Part shown: positions 33,001-44,472 of the stretch, one piece after another
Layout of the letters: every line of letters begins with the position of its first letter
Position numbering within the stretch: the first letter of the stretch is position 1
Assembly: GCA_030533445.1 (NCBI GenBank)
Contig: CM060064.1
Coordinates: forward strand, 8,762,879-8,826,878
DNA length: 64,000 nt
Reading direction: 5' to 3'
Origin: Cyprinodon diabolis
Taxonomy: Eukaryota > Chordata > Actinopteri > Cyprinodontiformes > Cyprinodontidae
Made by a program: the position numbers and the translations under genes
The notes under the pieces: model-generated
The model's database searches: none
What the model was told of the DNA's origin: nothing
What the model saw: the letters and a program-made list of their open reading frames with translations, nothing else

Positions 33001-36000
33001 ATTTCCTGCCTTATAAATGTGGTTGGGACCATCAGTTGTGTTGTGCAAAATTCAGATGGATACACAACTGTTAGTCCTATTGAATAGATTGTTAGAATGA
33101 GTATTATGGGAAGAAAAAAAGCAGCTAAGTATAGAAAAACGAGTGGCCATCATTACTTTAAGAAATAAAGGTCAGTCAGTCCGAAAAATAGGCAAAACCT
33201 TGAAAGTATCCCCAAGTGCAGTCGCAAAAGCCATCAAGCGCTACCAAGAAACTGGCTCACATGAGGACCGTCCCAGGAAAGGAAGACTGAGGGTCACCTC
33301 TGCTGCGGAGGATAAGATCATCTGAGTCACCAGCCTCAGAAATCGCAGGTTAACAGCAGCTCAGATTAGAGAGCAGGTCAATGACACACTACCAGACACA
33401 TCTCTAGAACAACTGTTAAGAGGAGAATGTGTGAATCAGGCCTTCATGTTAAAATAGCAATGGACATGTGGAATTGGTCTGATAAGTCTAAATTTGAGAT
33501 CTTTGAATCCAAGCATCGTGTCTTCGTGCGACGCATCAAAGGTGAACGGATGGACTCTACTTGCCTGGTTCCCAGCATGAAGGATGGAGGAGGAGGTGTG
33601 ATGGTGTGCGGGTGCTTTGATGGTGCACTGTTGGGGATTTATTCAAAATTGAAGGCATTGAACCAGCATTGCCACCACAGCATCTTGCAGCGGCATGCTA
33701 TTCCATCCAGTTTGCGTTTAGTTGGACCATCATTGAATTTTCAACAGGACAATGATCTCAAACACACATCCTGGCTGTGTAAGGGCTATTTGACCAAGAA
33801 GAAGAGTGATAGTGTGCTGCGCCAGATGACCTGGCCTCCACAATCAACCGACCTGAACCCAATCGGGTGAGCTGGACCGCAGGGTGAAGGCAAAAGGGCC
33901 AAAAAGTGCTAAGCATTTCTGGGAACTCTTTCAAGACTGTTGGAAAACCATTTCAGGTGACTACCTCTTGAAGCTCATCAAGAGAATGCCAAGAGTGTGC
34001 GAAGCAATAATCGAAGCAAAAGGTAGCTACTTTGAAGAACCTAGAATATAAAACATATTTTTAGTTGTTTCAGTTTTTTGTCAAGTGTATAATTCCACAT
34101 GTTTTAATTTACATTTTCCCATTCTCTAGCTTTTTCTCCGCCTTGAGCTTCTTTTCCGAACATAAGGCTTTATGATCAACAGGAAGCAGTTCCTTGATTT
34201 TTAAATAAAGCATTTTAAATGCCACGATAATCACATTTAATGAATTTAAATGCCAATTAAGGCCTCAATTTAAAAAATGATAATTTAATGACTTTTAATG
34301 ACCCGCGCAAACCCTGTCCTTTTATGCTGGCACTACATATTAGAGTATTTTACTGGAAAAATGACTGACAGACTGACGCAAAAGAGCATAACAGTGAAGT
34401 GCAGAGATATATTATAGATATATTAAGATATTTTACTAAAGAAATCTGAAAAGTTTGCCTTGTTAGCACTAAATAAAATCCAGAAAACATAACAAAAAAA
34501 ACATCTATGCCATTGCGTTACCTCATTGGTAATGATTCATACTCAATTACATGCAGTTGTTCTGTGAAAGTACAGAACATTAGAGAACAAAGAGCAGAAA
34601 GTGAGGAGCTGATTAAAGCAGAGTGAGGTCATAGAAAAACATCCTAAGCCTTTTAACATCTCATGGAGCTTTCTAACCCATGGTTGCAAACAGAACGAGA
34701 CATGGTCGTCTACCTGGACTGACACGGCTGGAGCCGTTTAGACAAGCAGCCAAAATCAAACAGAGGGAGGTGAGAAGAAAGTCAGAATACTGTAGGTCTT
34801 GTTTGCACTTTGCCACATTTAGGGGAAACAGTAAACGTGTACGAATATGCTCCGTTAGATGACATCACAGCTGAACTTTTGGCCTATATACAAAGGTGTA
34901 CAAACTTGTTTAAAATGAGGTAGAGCTATCAAATACTGACAGTGTTTGATTTTCAAATCTTCATGAAGATCAGTGGATAATATTGGTTTATGGAGTGAAT
35001 TTGGTTCCATTATTTAAGAAGATATTTTGTTAATGGAAATTTGAAACAAATGCAATCCAGAAATTAAACTTTGAAAAAGTTAAATCAAAAAATTGTTTTG
35101 AAAGTAACTTTGTGGTTTTCTAACTTTTCTATTTGATTTTCCAAATAAATTTTTTTAATTGAATTTTTCCCCCAAAACTGTTTAGAGATTTTTAAATTGT
35201 TTCTTTTATTTTTAATTTTTTTTTTATATATATAGATTTTATATTTTCATTTTTTTTCCCTTTTTTTTTTAAAGTTCGTTTTGAGTTGAATTCTTATAAA
35301 ATTGTGTTATAGATCACGTTCTCTTTGCTTCTGGGAGTCAGGCTTTTCTCTGGGGTAAGATTTTTTTTCCCCCATTATTTGAAAATATATTCAATCTGAC
35401 CGTTACTTTCAAAACTTTTTTGGATTTAAACATTTTTCCAAGTACCATTTTTGGATTAGATTTTTTTATTTACATAATTTCCATTTACAAAACATGTTCT
35501 CTCCTTTGCAACAACAATAAAACAAAATTCTCTCTACAGCGATCAGTGGGGCAATGGAATGTTGCACCACTAAATTCATGCGTTGAAAATTCAACCCCAA
35601 ATGCCAGGTTTATACTTGGTGCAACAAACAAAAGTGCAAAGACGCAAATGGCACAAGTGACTCCTCCCACTGTCCCCAAACCAAAGGCATGTGCTCGTAA
35701 CATCTGAATACCTGTTCCTCAGTCCAGACCACAGGCTCTGTTTTGGAGTGAACAACGTGCTGACACGTTTCAGACACAATCAAAATACTACTTCAAGAAC
35801 TAACTAGAATTTATTAGTAGCGATATCCTCATATGGCTTTCTAATTTCTGATACGATACTGAAATTGACCCCGATACGATATCAGATACAATACGATATT
35901 TCTTGAATTGAGCAACTAAGCGAGACGCTTTGCTAATGGAATAAGAGCATTTAAATTTAGTTATCTTATTTTATGGGTAAAAATGCTTGTTCATCATATT

Positions 36001-39000
36001 AACCTGCTCAAATTCAGGGGAAGCACACTTCTTTTATGAAGTTTTTACTAAGTTTTAGATACGTTTTGCAGTGCAGGTATGGAAATGGCTTACATTGTCT
36101 TAAAACAGAAACAGTGTTTCTATCAACCTACTTATATCAGACCTTAGGTTCAAGCTGATATATTCTGTATTAGTCTATGGCTGATATTTCTGGCTGATTC
36201 TGATATCAATATTGGATTAGAACATCCATATTGTATCTTATATATTATTAAATGCAAAGAGATCAAAAGGTGGTTTTATTCTTATTAGTGTAAAACCAAA
36301 ATTGATAAATGGTAATGTTTTGGATACCATTATCAGCATTAAGCTGACTTACTTTAAGGTAATTAATGGGCAAACATTTCAGTTTCTGTAAAAAAGGTTC
36401 AGTTACTGTAAAACAGGCTCTTTCTCCTTAAGGATTTTTAGCTCAATTTGCAGCAACAAAGTATGAAATGTGGAAGTGGAAACAGATCTTTTTAAATGGC
36501 TTAGACTTTATGCATGAAAATCTTAAAAAATAATAATAATTTCTTTCTCCTCTGCTATGAAATGCTCTGCATCGGTCCATCCGGTAGCAGCAAAGCATTA
36601 AATTACACTTATAATCCTAATGCTTTATGTGTTTAATATAGTAATTAGAAAGACCTGCTGTGACGCCATGTTTGGTAGCTGTTATTAGGCTCAGGGAGAC
36701 GATTGGGAGGTTGTAAGGGTGAAATACAGAGAAATAAAATATGGTTCAATCATAACAGATACCAATACCAACAATATTGCAATGCCTAGTTTTTAGCAGC
36801 CCTCTACGATTACATCAAAACTTAACACAGTACTGCGAGGTCTGTGCTTTTAATGTGAAAAACTCATTTAGCACAGCTCTGATTTTAATTGGCTAATAAT
36901 TCATTTAATTTTGATTCAATTTTTAACATTTTTACTTATTTGTAATTGTCCTCTTACTTGTTGCACTGCAGTTCAGGAGGCCAGGTGATGTCAAACATGC
37001 GAATATTTTCCTCACAGTCGGACAGAACATTCTCACACATTTCCCTGCATGGCTGGATCACCATGTTCTCCTTACTGCAGATCGGGAAGAAGGCGCGGCA
37101 CAGGAAGTCATGGACGTCCAGTGAGCACCGGAGATTTATCAGGGGCATAAATGGCTGCAAAGGGAAAGAAACATTTTTTAAGAAGGACATAATTTATTAA
37201 AAGGTGTTCAGTTGGTTTAGATGTGTATGGAGCGAGCAACCCGTCCAGTTTTTAGTGAATAAAAATCTGACAGTCCAAAAATAAATAATTAAAAAGCTTC
37301 TTAACAGAAGGAAAATTAGAGCTAGTTTGCATTTTTTCTTAGATTTTCTTTTTTAAATGTTTTTTTTCAGATTAGGTTTTTAAAAATGGCATGTTAAGGA
37401 TCATGTTCTCTTTACTTCAAGCACAACACAAACACATGCTCCCGATGCCCACATTAGCTAAAAAGACTGAAGCCTTTAACATCCATGCAGAATAATAGGA
37501 ATACATCTGCATGCCTTACTCCGGAGGAAGGAGAATTTGATTCTTGGAAGTCAATTTGAAAAGAATGCAATTCATAGAAATTTGAAAAAATACAATAAAA
37601 AATAAAATTGAAAAAAAAAAATATATATATATAAATAAAATAAATTTGATAAATTGAAAGTAAACTGAAACTACTTTTAAACCCTTTTTGAACAGAGATC
37701 TTTTTCAAAGATTAATTTCTAGATTGCATTTATTACAATACATTTTGCTTGACACAATAGGGGTACAAAATTCATTCCATACATACACTGATTGGGCAAA
37801 AAATAATGAATGAAATATCCTAAACTTGCAGTTTGCAGAAAAGATCAGATAACATCTAAAGCAATGAATCTCGACTACAACCCAGTTCTTTGTTTACTTG
37901 CACAGATATTATCTATCATCATATTTATTTAGTCTCAGCTGTCCCTTAAAACAATCTAAGCAGAAGAAAGGTTAATGATGGAGGAGTTTCAGAGGTCAAG
38001 TTTGTTTTTATGAAGGGAAACTGAATTGCTCCCTATCTGAACTTTGTTGTGATAAGCTGCACTATTCTTTTCAGCTCCACACAAAGCTGCCCATTCACTA
38101 GCTGGGAAACATTCTTCTGTTTCAACGTGCTGGTCAAGAGCTGCAGGATGGTGAGAGATGGACGCAGCAGGGGTGGTGGGGAGTGGGCTGCAATATGGAT
38201 GGCAGGAAATGGGAGGAAAGACATTTCAGGAAACGCGCACTGGAAAGCAAACAAAAAACAACCTCACTTTTTAGCATTTAAATAAACTTTTTGACTGCAG
38301 AAGCTTTTAATGGATTCAAATATATTTACTTGTGAATATGAGACTTATAAATCCGTTAGATGTATAAAGCTGTTCATTGTTTTCCTTAAAAACAAACCCC
38401 ACATACCCTAAGGCATAGACCACCATTCAGTGTTTTGCTTCTTTTCCCCTAAATCCTTTCTGGCAGAGGTCCCATAACAGTAAGGCCAAGGATCGCTCTC
38501 TCTCTGACAGCGAGGACCCTTGTTTCTCTCCTACGGAGGTCCCCGACATAGGGACCCCTTTTTCCTCATTCTGCTTCATTCTATCTCTATTCTACCACTC
38601 TGCAGAATCTGTTACTTTAATCTCTAACGTTCTGCTCTCTCTTCTTTTTCTCATAGCAGCTTCATCTGGTCTGTCCCTGTTTGGCTGTGACTCCATCCTG
38701 GAAAGAAATATCAGCTGTGCTGCTACCATCAAATACTTTGTTTATTGATGTTGGAGAGAGCCTGTTTTTCAGTGTAGTCCTGTTTCTCTGACTGTGACTG
38801 GCTGGATGTGCTCTCTTCATCCTCTTACATGGGAGCTGATTTGGAGCTCGTCTGCCTGGCTGTGTGTTTCCTGGACGGGGCCGTGATTTGCAGCTGCTTT
38901 TTGTATCTCTGCTTCTGTCTACTTGAATCCCAGTTGGCCTCAGCAGATGGCCGCTCACACTTAGCCTGGTTCTGCTGGAGGTTTCATCCTGTTAAAAGGG

Positions 39001-41168
39001 AGCTTTTCCTCTCCACTGTAGCTACAAGCATGCTTAGTGTGAGGGATTGCCTTCGAGTCAATGAGTCGATGCAATCAACTGGTTTTCCTTGGATAGAAAA
39101 CTTTGAATCAGTTTGACTTTAAGATCTGGTGAACTGTAAAATGCCTTGAGATGACATGTGTTGTGAATTAGGGCTATATAAATAAACTGAATTGAATTAA
39201 ACTGAGAAAAAAATGGATTCCACCACCCGGTCTCAGTGGTAAACAGCTCCTCATTTCAAACAAAGCATAAGGAGGGCTCCAGCTTTAGCCTGCAACATGG
39301 GAGACAGGAGAGTGTAAGGGGGGGTAAGTGAGTCATTAACAGACAGAGGATACCCGGTGTGGTATGTGCAGTCAGCTTTGTGTGGGACCAGGCGTGTCCC
39401 TCCCCTTCCTCCTGAAATCAAAGGCAACAAAGTCGATAGAGTTGCCCGTGGCTGAGGCTGCTGTGAAATAGGACGCCGACACCTTTGCCAGATGAAACAC
39501 AAAAGACTTCTTTAACAGATCACCGCTCATTTTCCAAACTCTTCACACTGAATGTATGTAACCAGGTAACCAGAAACCAGTTGGGCCCAATATGAACGCC
39601 TCCAGACAAAATGCCTCACCAAGAAAAAACCTGGTTCCCCTGCAGAGGAACCTGGATTTAACCTTGTCAGGAAAAGGAATCTTAGGAGCCTAATGTTACA
39701 GATCAAATCAAAAAGCAAGCAAAAGTGGATCATGGTTGTATTTTTGAATGCACAAATGACCATCAGGCTTAACTAAAGCTTTTAAGATGACATTAGATTC
39801 AAATTAAATCACTCAAACAGTAAGTTTTCTCACATGGAGTCTAGAGACTACATAAAGTTACCTCTAACTAAGGGATTGTTACTGTTTAACAGAAGTTAGG
39901 CCTGAAAAAGTAGTAAATCATTTTTTTTTCCCACCGCTGCTAATCTGATCCGTCCTATACAAGAAAGAGGTGGATATATTTATAGTAACAAACAAACATG
40001 GGAGCTATGGTGCAGAAATTAAAGGAGTCCCATCTATCACTCCATTAAAAGGATCTCCTTTTAGAAACAGTGTGTTTGTTATTCAGCTGGAAGTAAACTC
40101 AGTTACTCAGCAGAGGGATGGGATTCTGCTTGATTAACACTTAAAAACACAGGCTATCAGTGTCATTGTATTCTAGTCAGCTTATATTGCAGTTTTGATG
40201 AAACCGTATAAATATTACGTTGGCCAAAGGGGTGCAAAATAATATGAAAAGGTCCTGCAAAATCAAAAGGTTGGACCAGCATTAGACACAAAACACATGC
40301 AAAGTTAAGTTAAGGAAAGCATCAAGCCTGTGCTGCATAGGGATATATATATTAGGGATGGAACGGTTTTTGAAAACCGTCCGAACCGTTCGGTTCGACT
40401 GTCTCGGTTCGGTTTGCGTGTGTTTCGTTCGGTTCATGCGCTGCTCCTTTTTTCTCATAGGCGAAGCGTTTACACTCCAGACCAGAAGGTGGCGGTACTG
40501 CGACCAAAGCCAACCACCAGTAGTAAACAAGAAGAAGAAGCGAAGCACGTAGCCGGGTGTAGCAGAAAAAAATCAGTTGTTGTGGAGAATTGTGTGGGTA
40601 TGGCGAGTGGGAAAGAACAGGAGTTGAAAGACGCGCAAGCAGCACTTTATAGGTCTGCTGTATGGGACCACTTTGCATTTAGAGTGACCTACGATGACGG
40701 AGGAAAGAAAGTTGTGGATAAAAGTGCAACAGTGTGCAAGCATTGTGCAACACGTTTTGTTTATGCTAACAGCAACATGACCAACATGTCATGCTAACCC
40801 CGAAACCCCACATACTTTGTCAGCGCTCCACTCCGCCCCGCTGCGCTCCAGACCGGCTGCACAAAGCAAAGCCTACAGCCTCCTCTGTGGCTCCCGTTCC
40901 TTGAAGATCGTAGAGGGCATGCGGGAGATGATTAAATTCAAAGCAGCAAAACATGCGGAAGTGATCACGGTTTCCGCAAATCATTAAAAATAATTACAAT
41001 TCATTAATTTTTTTGGATTTTTTCATTAATTTCATTAAAAAAAAATGTCATTAATTTTTATAATTTTTTTAATTTTTCGGTGTAACAATAAACATATACC
41101 GAACCAAACTGAAAACCGTGACCACGAAACCGTGAACCGAACCGTGGATTTTGTGAACCGTTCCACCC

Positions 41169-41251
<83 letters not shown>

Positions 41252-42834
41252 CATGGCAAAATCCTTCAACGGCTTTACGATCAAGCGGAAGCAATTCCGA
41301 GCAAATATATTGTGCTATAATATATCCGACGAAATTGTTTTAATAATCCAAATTTTTTTTAAATAAAGCATTTTAAATGGCACAATAATCACATTTAATT
41401 AATATTTATGCCAATTGAGGCCTTAATTTAAAAAATAATAATTTAATGACTTTTAATGACCCAACGGAAACTCTGTATAATATTCTCGCCTCAAATGATC
41501 TGAAAACGTACTTTTATAGAACAGAAAAGAGAAGTTTTAACTTAATACTCTGAGCTCTGTGAGCGCTCCATTAAAAGCTGCTGCTGCTGCAGTGCATGCT
41601 GGGACAGCTGTCAATCTCAAGAACGGACAAGTCTGCTCCGATGCATGCTGGGTAAATAGGGAGGGGAGAGAACAACATCCGGGGACTTTGTCTGTTCTCG
41701 GTCTGCTGTTCTTGTGAATTGGAACAGTACAAAGCTGAGGCTGATGATGTTTCATGCCAATGTCTATGGACAAGACACATGGGAAAATCTGAAGGATAGA
41801 GAGAATAGGTAAACACAGATGTCCATCACCGTGAACACTGGGACGGAACTCAATGGTAAAGTAAATTATTCTTGTTTCTTATTTCAACCGTTGCGTGTAT
41901 TAGCTGCAACATATGAATCAAATAGCTCTGACCTAAAAAATTTGATTGACAGATGTCCGCTGATATATGATTGGCCGAATTTAGGTGTTCAGGCTGACGT
42001 ATAACTAACTGGCCTGCATAAGATAATAAAAAAAAACAGATTTTAAGACAGGGTTTTTTGTTTTTTTCTAAAATAGTAATTTTCAAAAGTTTGGGAAAAT
42101 ATCGTCTGATAAAGAGTATATACTTGTTTAAGCCAGAATGATTTGACATTTAAATATGATTTCCCTACGACTTTAAGTTTCCAGCATGTTACCACTTTTG
42201 CTGCTTTCTATTGTATGTGATTGGAGATTTTCCCTTGTGCAGCTTTATTTTTGAATGTGATCTTGTGTTTTTTTTTCTTGTTTTGTTTGCTAGTCTCATT
42301 TGTGAGTTTTTAGGATCTTTTCAATTTGTTGTGAAATTATGAATTTACGCAGCGTTTTCAAACCTAATCGGCCGTAGAATATAGAAACAGTGACAGAATA
42401 ATCTTTTAGCTTGCTAACTCAGTCATATTCGTTTCCAGATCCAATAACCCACCACACACAGGCACTGTGCATTGGGAGGGTAGAAAAAGCGCTACTGGAG
42501 GTTTAAATTAAATTATTTTGAGATTCAGTTAGGAGTTCAAAAAGCTATTTTTAAGGAAACTGTACCCTCTATGAAGGCAGAACGAAGAAGGAAAAAGAAG
42601 GAGCCGCCTGCTACAGAACGTCTTCCTTTAGGGATGTGCCATGGTAGTGTGAAGCAGACATACCTCCATTTTTTTAGCAGCGATATCCTGATCATAGTGA
42701 TCCATCATGTTAGGAAAGAAAGTCATGTTGTATTTCAACCCAAGGCACCTTGGCACTTTGATGGGCTCACAGGTGAACAGGCTGTGGGAAGCGCAGCTTC
42801 CAACCCACACTAGAGAAAGCCAAAGCCACAGCAT
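24078..42834 (-). CDS. fzd6: Frizzled-6 receptor (7 coding exons, 681 aa)
   Basis: Coding exons in transcript order: 42834-42664, 37154-36958, 31143-30567, 28927-28508, 28281-28133, 28045-27677 and 24240-24078 (2046 nt, in frame, GT/AG junctions). Residues 1 to about 18 are a signal peptide. The cysteine-rich Wnt-binding domain follows, with ten cysteines (22, 30, 67, 76, 83, 93, 97, 104, 121, 127) and a glycosylation site at N36. Seven membrane segments lie in exons 3-5. KTCSEW at 489-494, after the last helix, is the Dishevelled-binding KTxxxW motif. The tail (506-681) is Ser/Arg-rich and has no PDZ ligand, as in FZD6; the [11 protein letters not shown] stretch in exon 7 resembles the human tail. 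Human FZD6 is 706 aa. FZD6 acts in planar cell polarity and non-canonical Wnt signalling. Introns hold numerous transposons. Confidence 0.95.
24765..25252. repeat. GAATAAAGTCGTAAAATTAC tandem array, copy 1 (fzd6 intron 6)
   Basis: A head (CGACGGAGTATAAGGGCC, TAGAGATTTTTTTT, CTATTTCGAGAATAAAG) is followed by about 20 units of 18-20 bases built on GAGAATAAAGTCGTAAAATTA. Only the left head is seen, so one end is missing or the array ran over it. The same head and unit occur at 54127-54960. Confidence 0.85.
26325..27401. mobile_element. hAT-type non-autonomous element, twin copy 1 (fzd6 intron 6)
   Basis: Ends TAGGGCTGGGTAT and TACCCAGCCCTA; exact 8-bp duplication GTCTTGGA at 26317-26324 and 27402-27409. 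1077 bp. It is nearly the same as 56414-57494 along its whole length. Longest internal ORFs (about 77-105 codons) resemble nothing known and are not supported as genes. Confidence 0.85.
30181..30232. repeat. Mixed (GA)n/(GATA)n microsatellite
   Basis: AGAGAGAGAGACAGAGAG followed by GATA units, in fzd6 intron 3. Confidence 0.85.
31368..32762. mobile_element. hAT-type element nested in the Tc1 element
   Basis: Ends CATGGGCGTAGGTTTG and, reversed, CAAGGGCGAGGGTTTG match 14 of 16. The 8-bp duplication TTTTCATG at 31360-31367 and 32763-32770 is perfect and belongs to the Tc1 sequence. 1395 bp with no transposase frame. Confidence 0.85.
33143..33910 (+). pseudogene. Broken Tc1 transposase
   Basis: The first part (33143-33325) is a helix-turn-helix with the [19 protein letters not shown] stretch and stops early; a second frame (33427-33870) carries WSDKSKF (first catalytic Asp, Glu replaced by Lys after it), QDNDLKHT (second Asp) and a broken end at STDLNPIG, where the third catalytic residue is lost to a deletion/frameshift. 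Cannot encode an active enzyme. Confidence 0.85.
34105..34317 (-). mobile_element. hAT-like terminal remnant, copy 1
   Basis: It shares about 130 bases with 41350-41477: AATAAAGCATTTTAAATG, then ATAATTTAATGACTTTTAAT, ending GCGCAAACCCTG. The end reads CAGGGTTT on the minus strand, a common hAT-type terminus. The other end is not found. Confidence 0.45.
35895..36075. repeat. Palindromic MITE-like repeat, copy 3 (diverged)
   Basis: Weakly similar to 12545-12810 and 19611-19874 through GCTAATGGAATAAGAGCATT and TTATCTTATTTTATGGGT. Confidence 0.4.
38641..39205 (+). repeat. LINE-type (L2/Maui-like) 3' fragment, longest copy
   Basis: About 565 bases homologous, inverted, to 51585-52095 (shared GCAGCTTCATCTGGTCTGT, GTGACTCCATCCTGGA, TGGATGTGCTCTCTTCAT) and at its 3' end to 7418-7605. 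It ends AATAAACTGAATTGAATT, the AATTG-type tail of teleost non-LTR elements. Confidence 0.65.
40353..41171 (+). mobile_element. hAT element with BED-finger remnant, copy 1
   Basis: Ends TAGGGATGGAACGGTTTT and GTGAACCGTTCCACCCCTA are inverted repeats; both ends also contain internal AACCG/CGGTTC motifs. Flanked by ATATATAT on both sides, compatible with an 8-bp duplication but inside a simple repeat. 819 bp. Shorter copy at 59872-60486. In fzd6 intron 1. Confidence 0.8.
40600..40797 (+). pseudogene. BED zinc-finger N-terminus of a hAT (ZBED-like) transposase
   Basis: About 65 codons from [28 protein letters not shown], then [20 protein letters not shown], giving the W..HF and C-x2-C half of a BED finger. 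It stops where the H-x-H half should follow. In the intact family this domain binds the element's ends and the RNase-H-like transposase follows. Here only the N-terminal piece is left. Confidence 0.7.
41172..41250. repeat. (TA)n microsatellite
   Basis: About 39 TA units directly abutting the right end of the hAT element. Confidence 0.95.
41262..41477 (-). mobile_element. hAT-like terminal remnant, copy 2
   Basis: Homologous to 34105-34317; ends CAACGGAAACTCTG (CAGAGTTTCCG on the minus strand). Immediately after it, 41477-41545 shares about 65 bases (CTCGCCTCAAATGATCT and on) with 58111-58185. Confidence 0.45.
41812..42172 (+). mobile_element. TTAA-family element, 5'-truncated copy
   Basis: Starts inside the acidic exon (CACCGTGAACACTGGGACGG) and runs to the right end GGGAAATC-type terminus TTTCCCTACGACT next to TTAA (42173-42176). 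The left half of the element is absent. Confidence 0.55.
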
Positions 42835-43426
42835 TGCAGACCGGTGGGAAAAGTCTGGTTTCTACATGAACTAGATGTTTCTCTGGCTTTGAAATGGGAA
42901 AGCTTTTCCTGAAGAGAGTGTTCTTCTGGCTCACATCATCATCTGCAGATCGCTCTGCGTGAAGTCATTTCAGAGGCCTGAAGAGCAGGGACCTGTGAAT
43001 AAATACCATTCAAAGGGTTAATGTGAATTAATCAAACCAAAATATTCAGCTTTATTCTTACAGTTATATATATAGTTAGTTTGCCTTTACCGACTACCTG
43101 TACAGGAAAGAGTTTTCTCCTTGAAGTGTTTGAGCCAGTTTTTAAAGTCATAGGGAAGCGGCTGTTCCAACCGTTGCATTTCCAAATTCTCCCGAGTGGT
43201 GCACGACTTTACACAGGTGAATAAAGTGAATGTGATTGGTCGTTTATCAAGAGGGCGGGATTGTTGTGGCGGAAGGTTCGCAAGCAAGTTTGATTATGGC
43301 CGGTTTGTCTGAAGCATCTTGCTAACCAATTAGCAACTTAGTGCTAGTAGGTTCCCAATGGGAAATTCCATTGGGAACAAGTAGCACTAAATTGGTGACT
43401 TAGAAACGACACTGTCAAGGAACGCT

Positions 43427-43684
43427 ATGGACAGCGGAAACATGCAAGAGGAGGAGAGTTTAATGTCGGAGGTCGTGGATGAGTCTCCTCCATCATACAT
43501 TTTTTATTTAGAGGAGGAAAGCGGGGATGAAGATGTTGTGGAAGAAGACGCCAGGGCGGCAGAAGGCTTCCAGCCGTACATGTTTGAGCCCTTGCCTCGC
43601 AATGCTGCCAGTTCTGTTAGCTCTATGCCTGCCGAAGACACAGACGTCCATCCTCGTGAACACTGGGATGGAACTCAATGGGAA
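43427..43684 (+). pseudogene. Acidic first exon of the TTAA element, copy B
   Basis: MDSGNMQEEESLMSEVVDES opens an acidic frame through EESGDEDVVEEDARAAEGF, PYMFEPLPRNAASSVSSMP and ends WDGTQWE before the donor GTAAATG at 43685. Relative to copy C a few residues around AWFGVEG are deleted in frame. No downstream exon is identifiable here, so the product, if any, is truncated. Confidence 0.5.
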
Positions 43685-43734
43685 GTAAATGATTCTTATT
43701 TCTTATTTCAACCGTTGCTTATATTAGCTGCAAC

Positions 43735-44227
43735 TAGGGTTGCCAACTCCCTGAAAAAAAAAAGGGACACCTCATGTGCCTGCCAGCTGACGCAATTTCC
43801 TTCACCCCTCCAGGCGTTGAGATTTTTTTAGCCCCCCTTTATGTATGAAATGATTTTTGTAACCATTTGAATCAAATCTGCATTGAATTAGATTCACATT
43901 TGCAGTGTGCTTTACATTCATTATTGCAGAAGTTTTTCTCTGTGAGCAGCACTTGGCACGACCAATGAGATCAGGGTATTCTGGATTGTTACATATATGT
44001 TGTCAGCTCATTGGTCACAACGCAGTACAAAACTCAGGAACAAGTTTGCCGTTAGTTTTGTATATAACGTGCCCTTAATCTTCATTTTCCATTAGCTTTT
44101 TACTATTTTTTTAACTCTCACAGTAATACGGGACAAAGTGCGTTCCCTTTCCACTAAATATGGGACAGGTACTTCTATTTCTAAACACGGAACAATTCCG
44201 TTTTTCAAGAGAAGGCTGGCAACCCTA
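43735..44227. mobile_element. hAT-type element nested in TTAA copy B
   Basis: Ends TAGGGTTGCCAACTCC and (reversed) TAGGGTTGCCAGCC; duplication GCTGCAAC (43727-43734) against GCTGCTAC (44228-44235), 7 of 8. The flanks rejoin the sequence seen uninterrupted near 41900. 493 bp, non-coding. Confidence 0.8.
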
Positions 44228-44472
44228 GCTGCTACATATGAATCAAGATGCTATGACCGAAAAAAATTGATTGACAGATGACCGTTGATATATGATTGGA
44301 CTAATTTAGGTGTTCAGGCTGACCTATAACTAACTGGCCTGCATAACATAAAGAGAACACCAGGATTTTCTTTTTTCTTTTAAAAAGAAATTTTGGGACA
44401 ATACTGCTGATAAAGAGTACATTTATATACATGTTTAAGCCAGAAGGATTTGGCATTGAAATATGACTTTAA

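Larger units (their letters stand above)
31316..34100 (+). mobile_element. Tc1-like element, decayed, interrupted by a hAT insertion
   Basis: Starts after TA (31314-31315) with CAGTACAGACTAAATGTTTG, the usual end of a common fish Tc1 family. It continues to 31367, is broken by a 1395-bp hAT element, and resumes at 32771 through the promoter-side region and transposase remains to about 34100 (AATTCCACATG). The right terminal repeat is missing, so it is 3'-truncated. It lies in fzd6 intron 2. Confidence 0.85.
43146..44468 (+). mobile_element. TTAA-flanked element with acidic first exon, copy B
   Basis: TTAA at 43142-43145 and 44469-44472; ends AGTCATAGGGAAGCGG and ATATGACT. It contains the palindrome at 43339-43389, the acidic exon and the shared downstream region, and is interrupted by a 493-bp hAT element. 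Same family as 20051-20886 and 58194-59020. Upstream of the fzd6 start codon. Confidence 0.65.
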
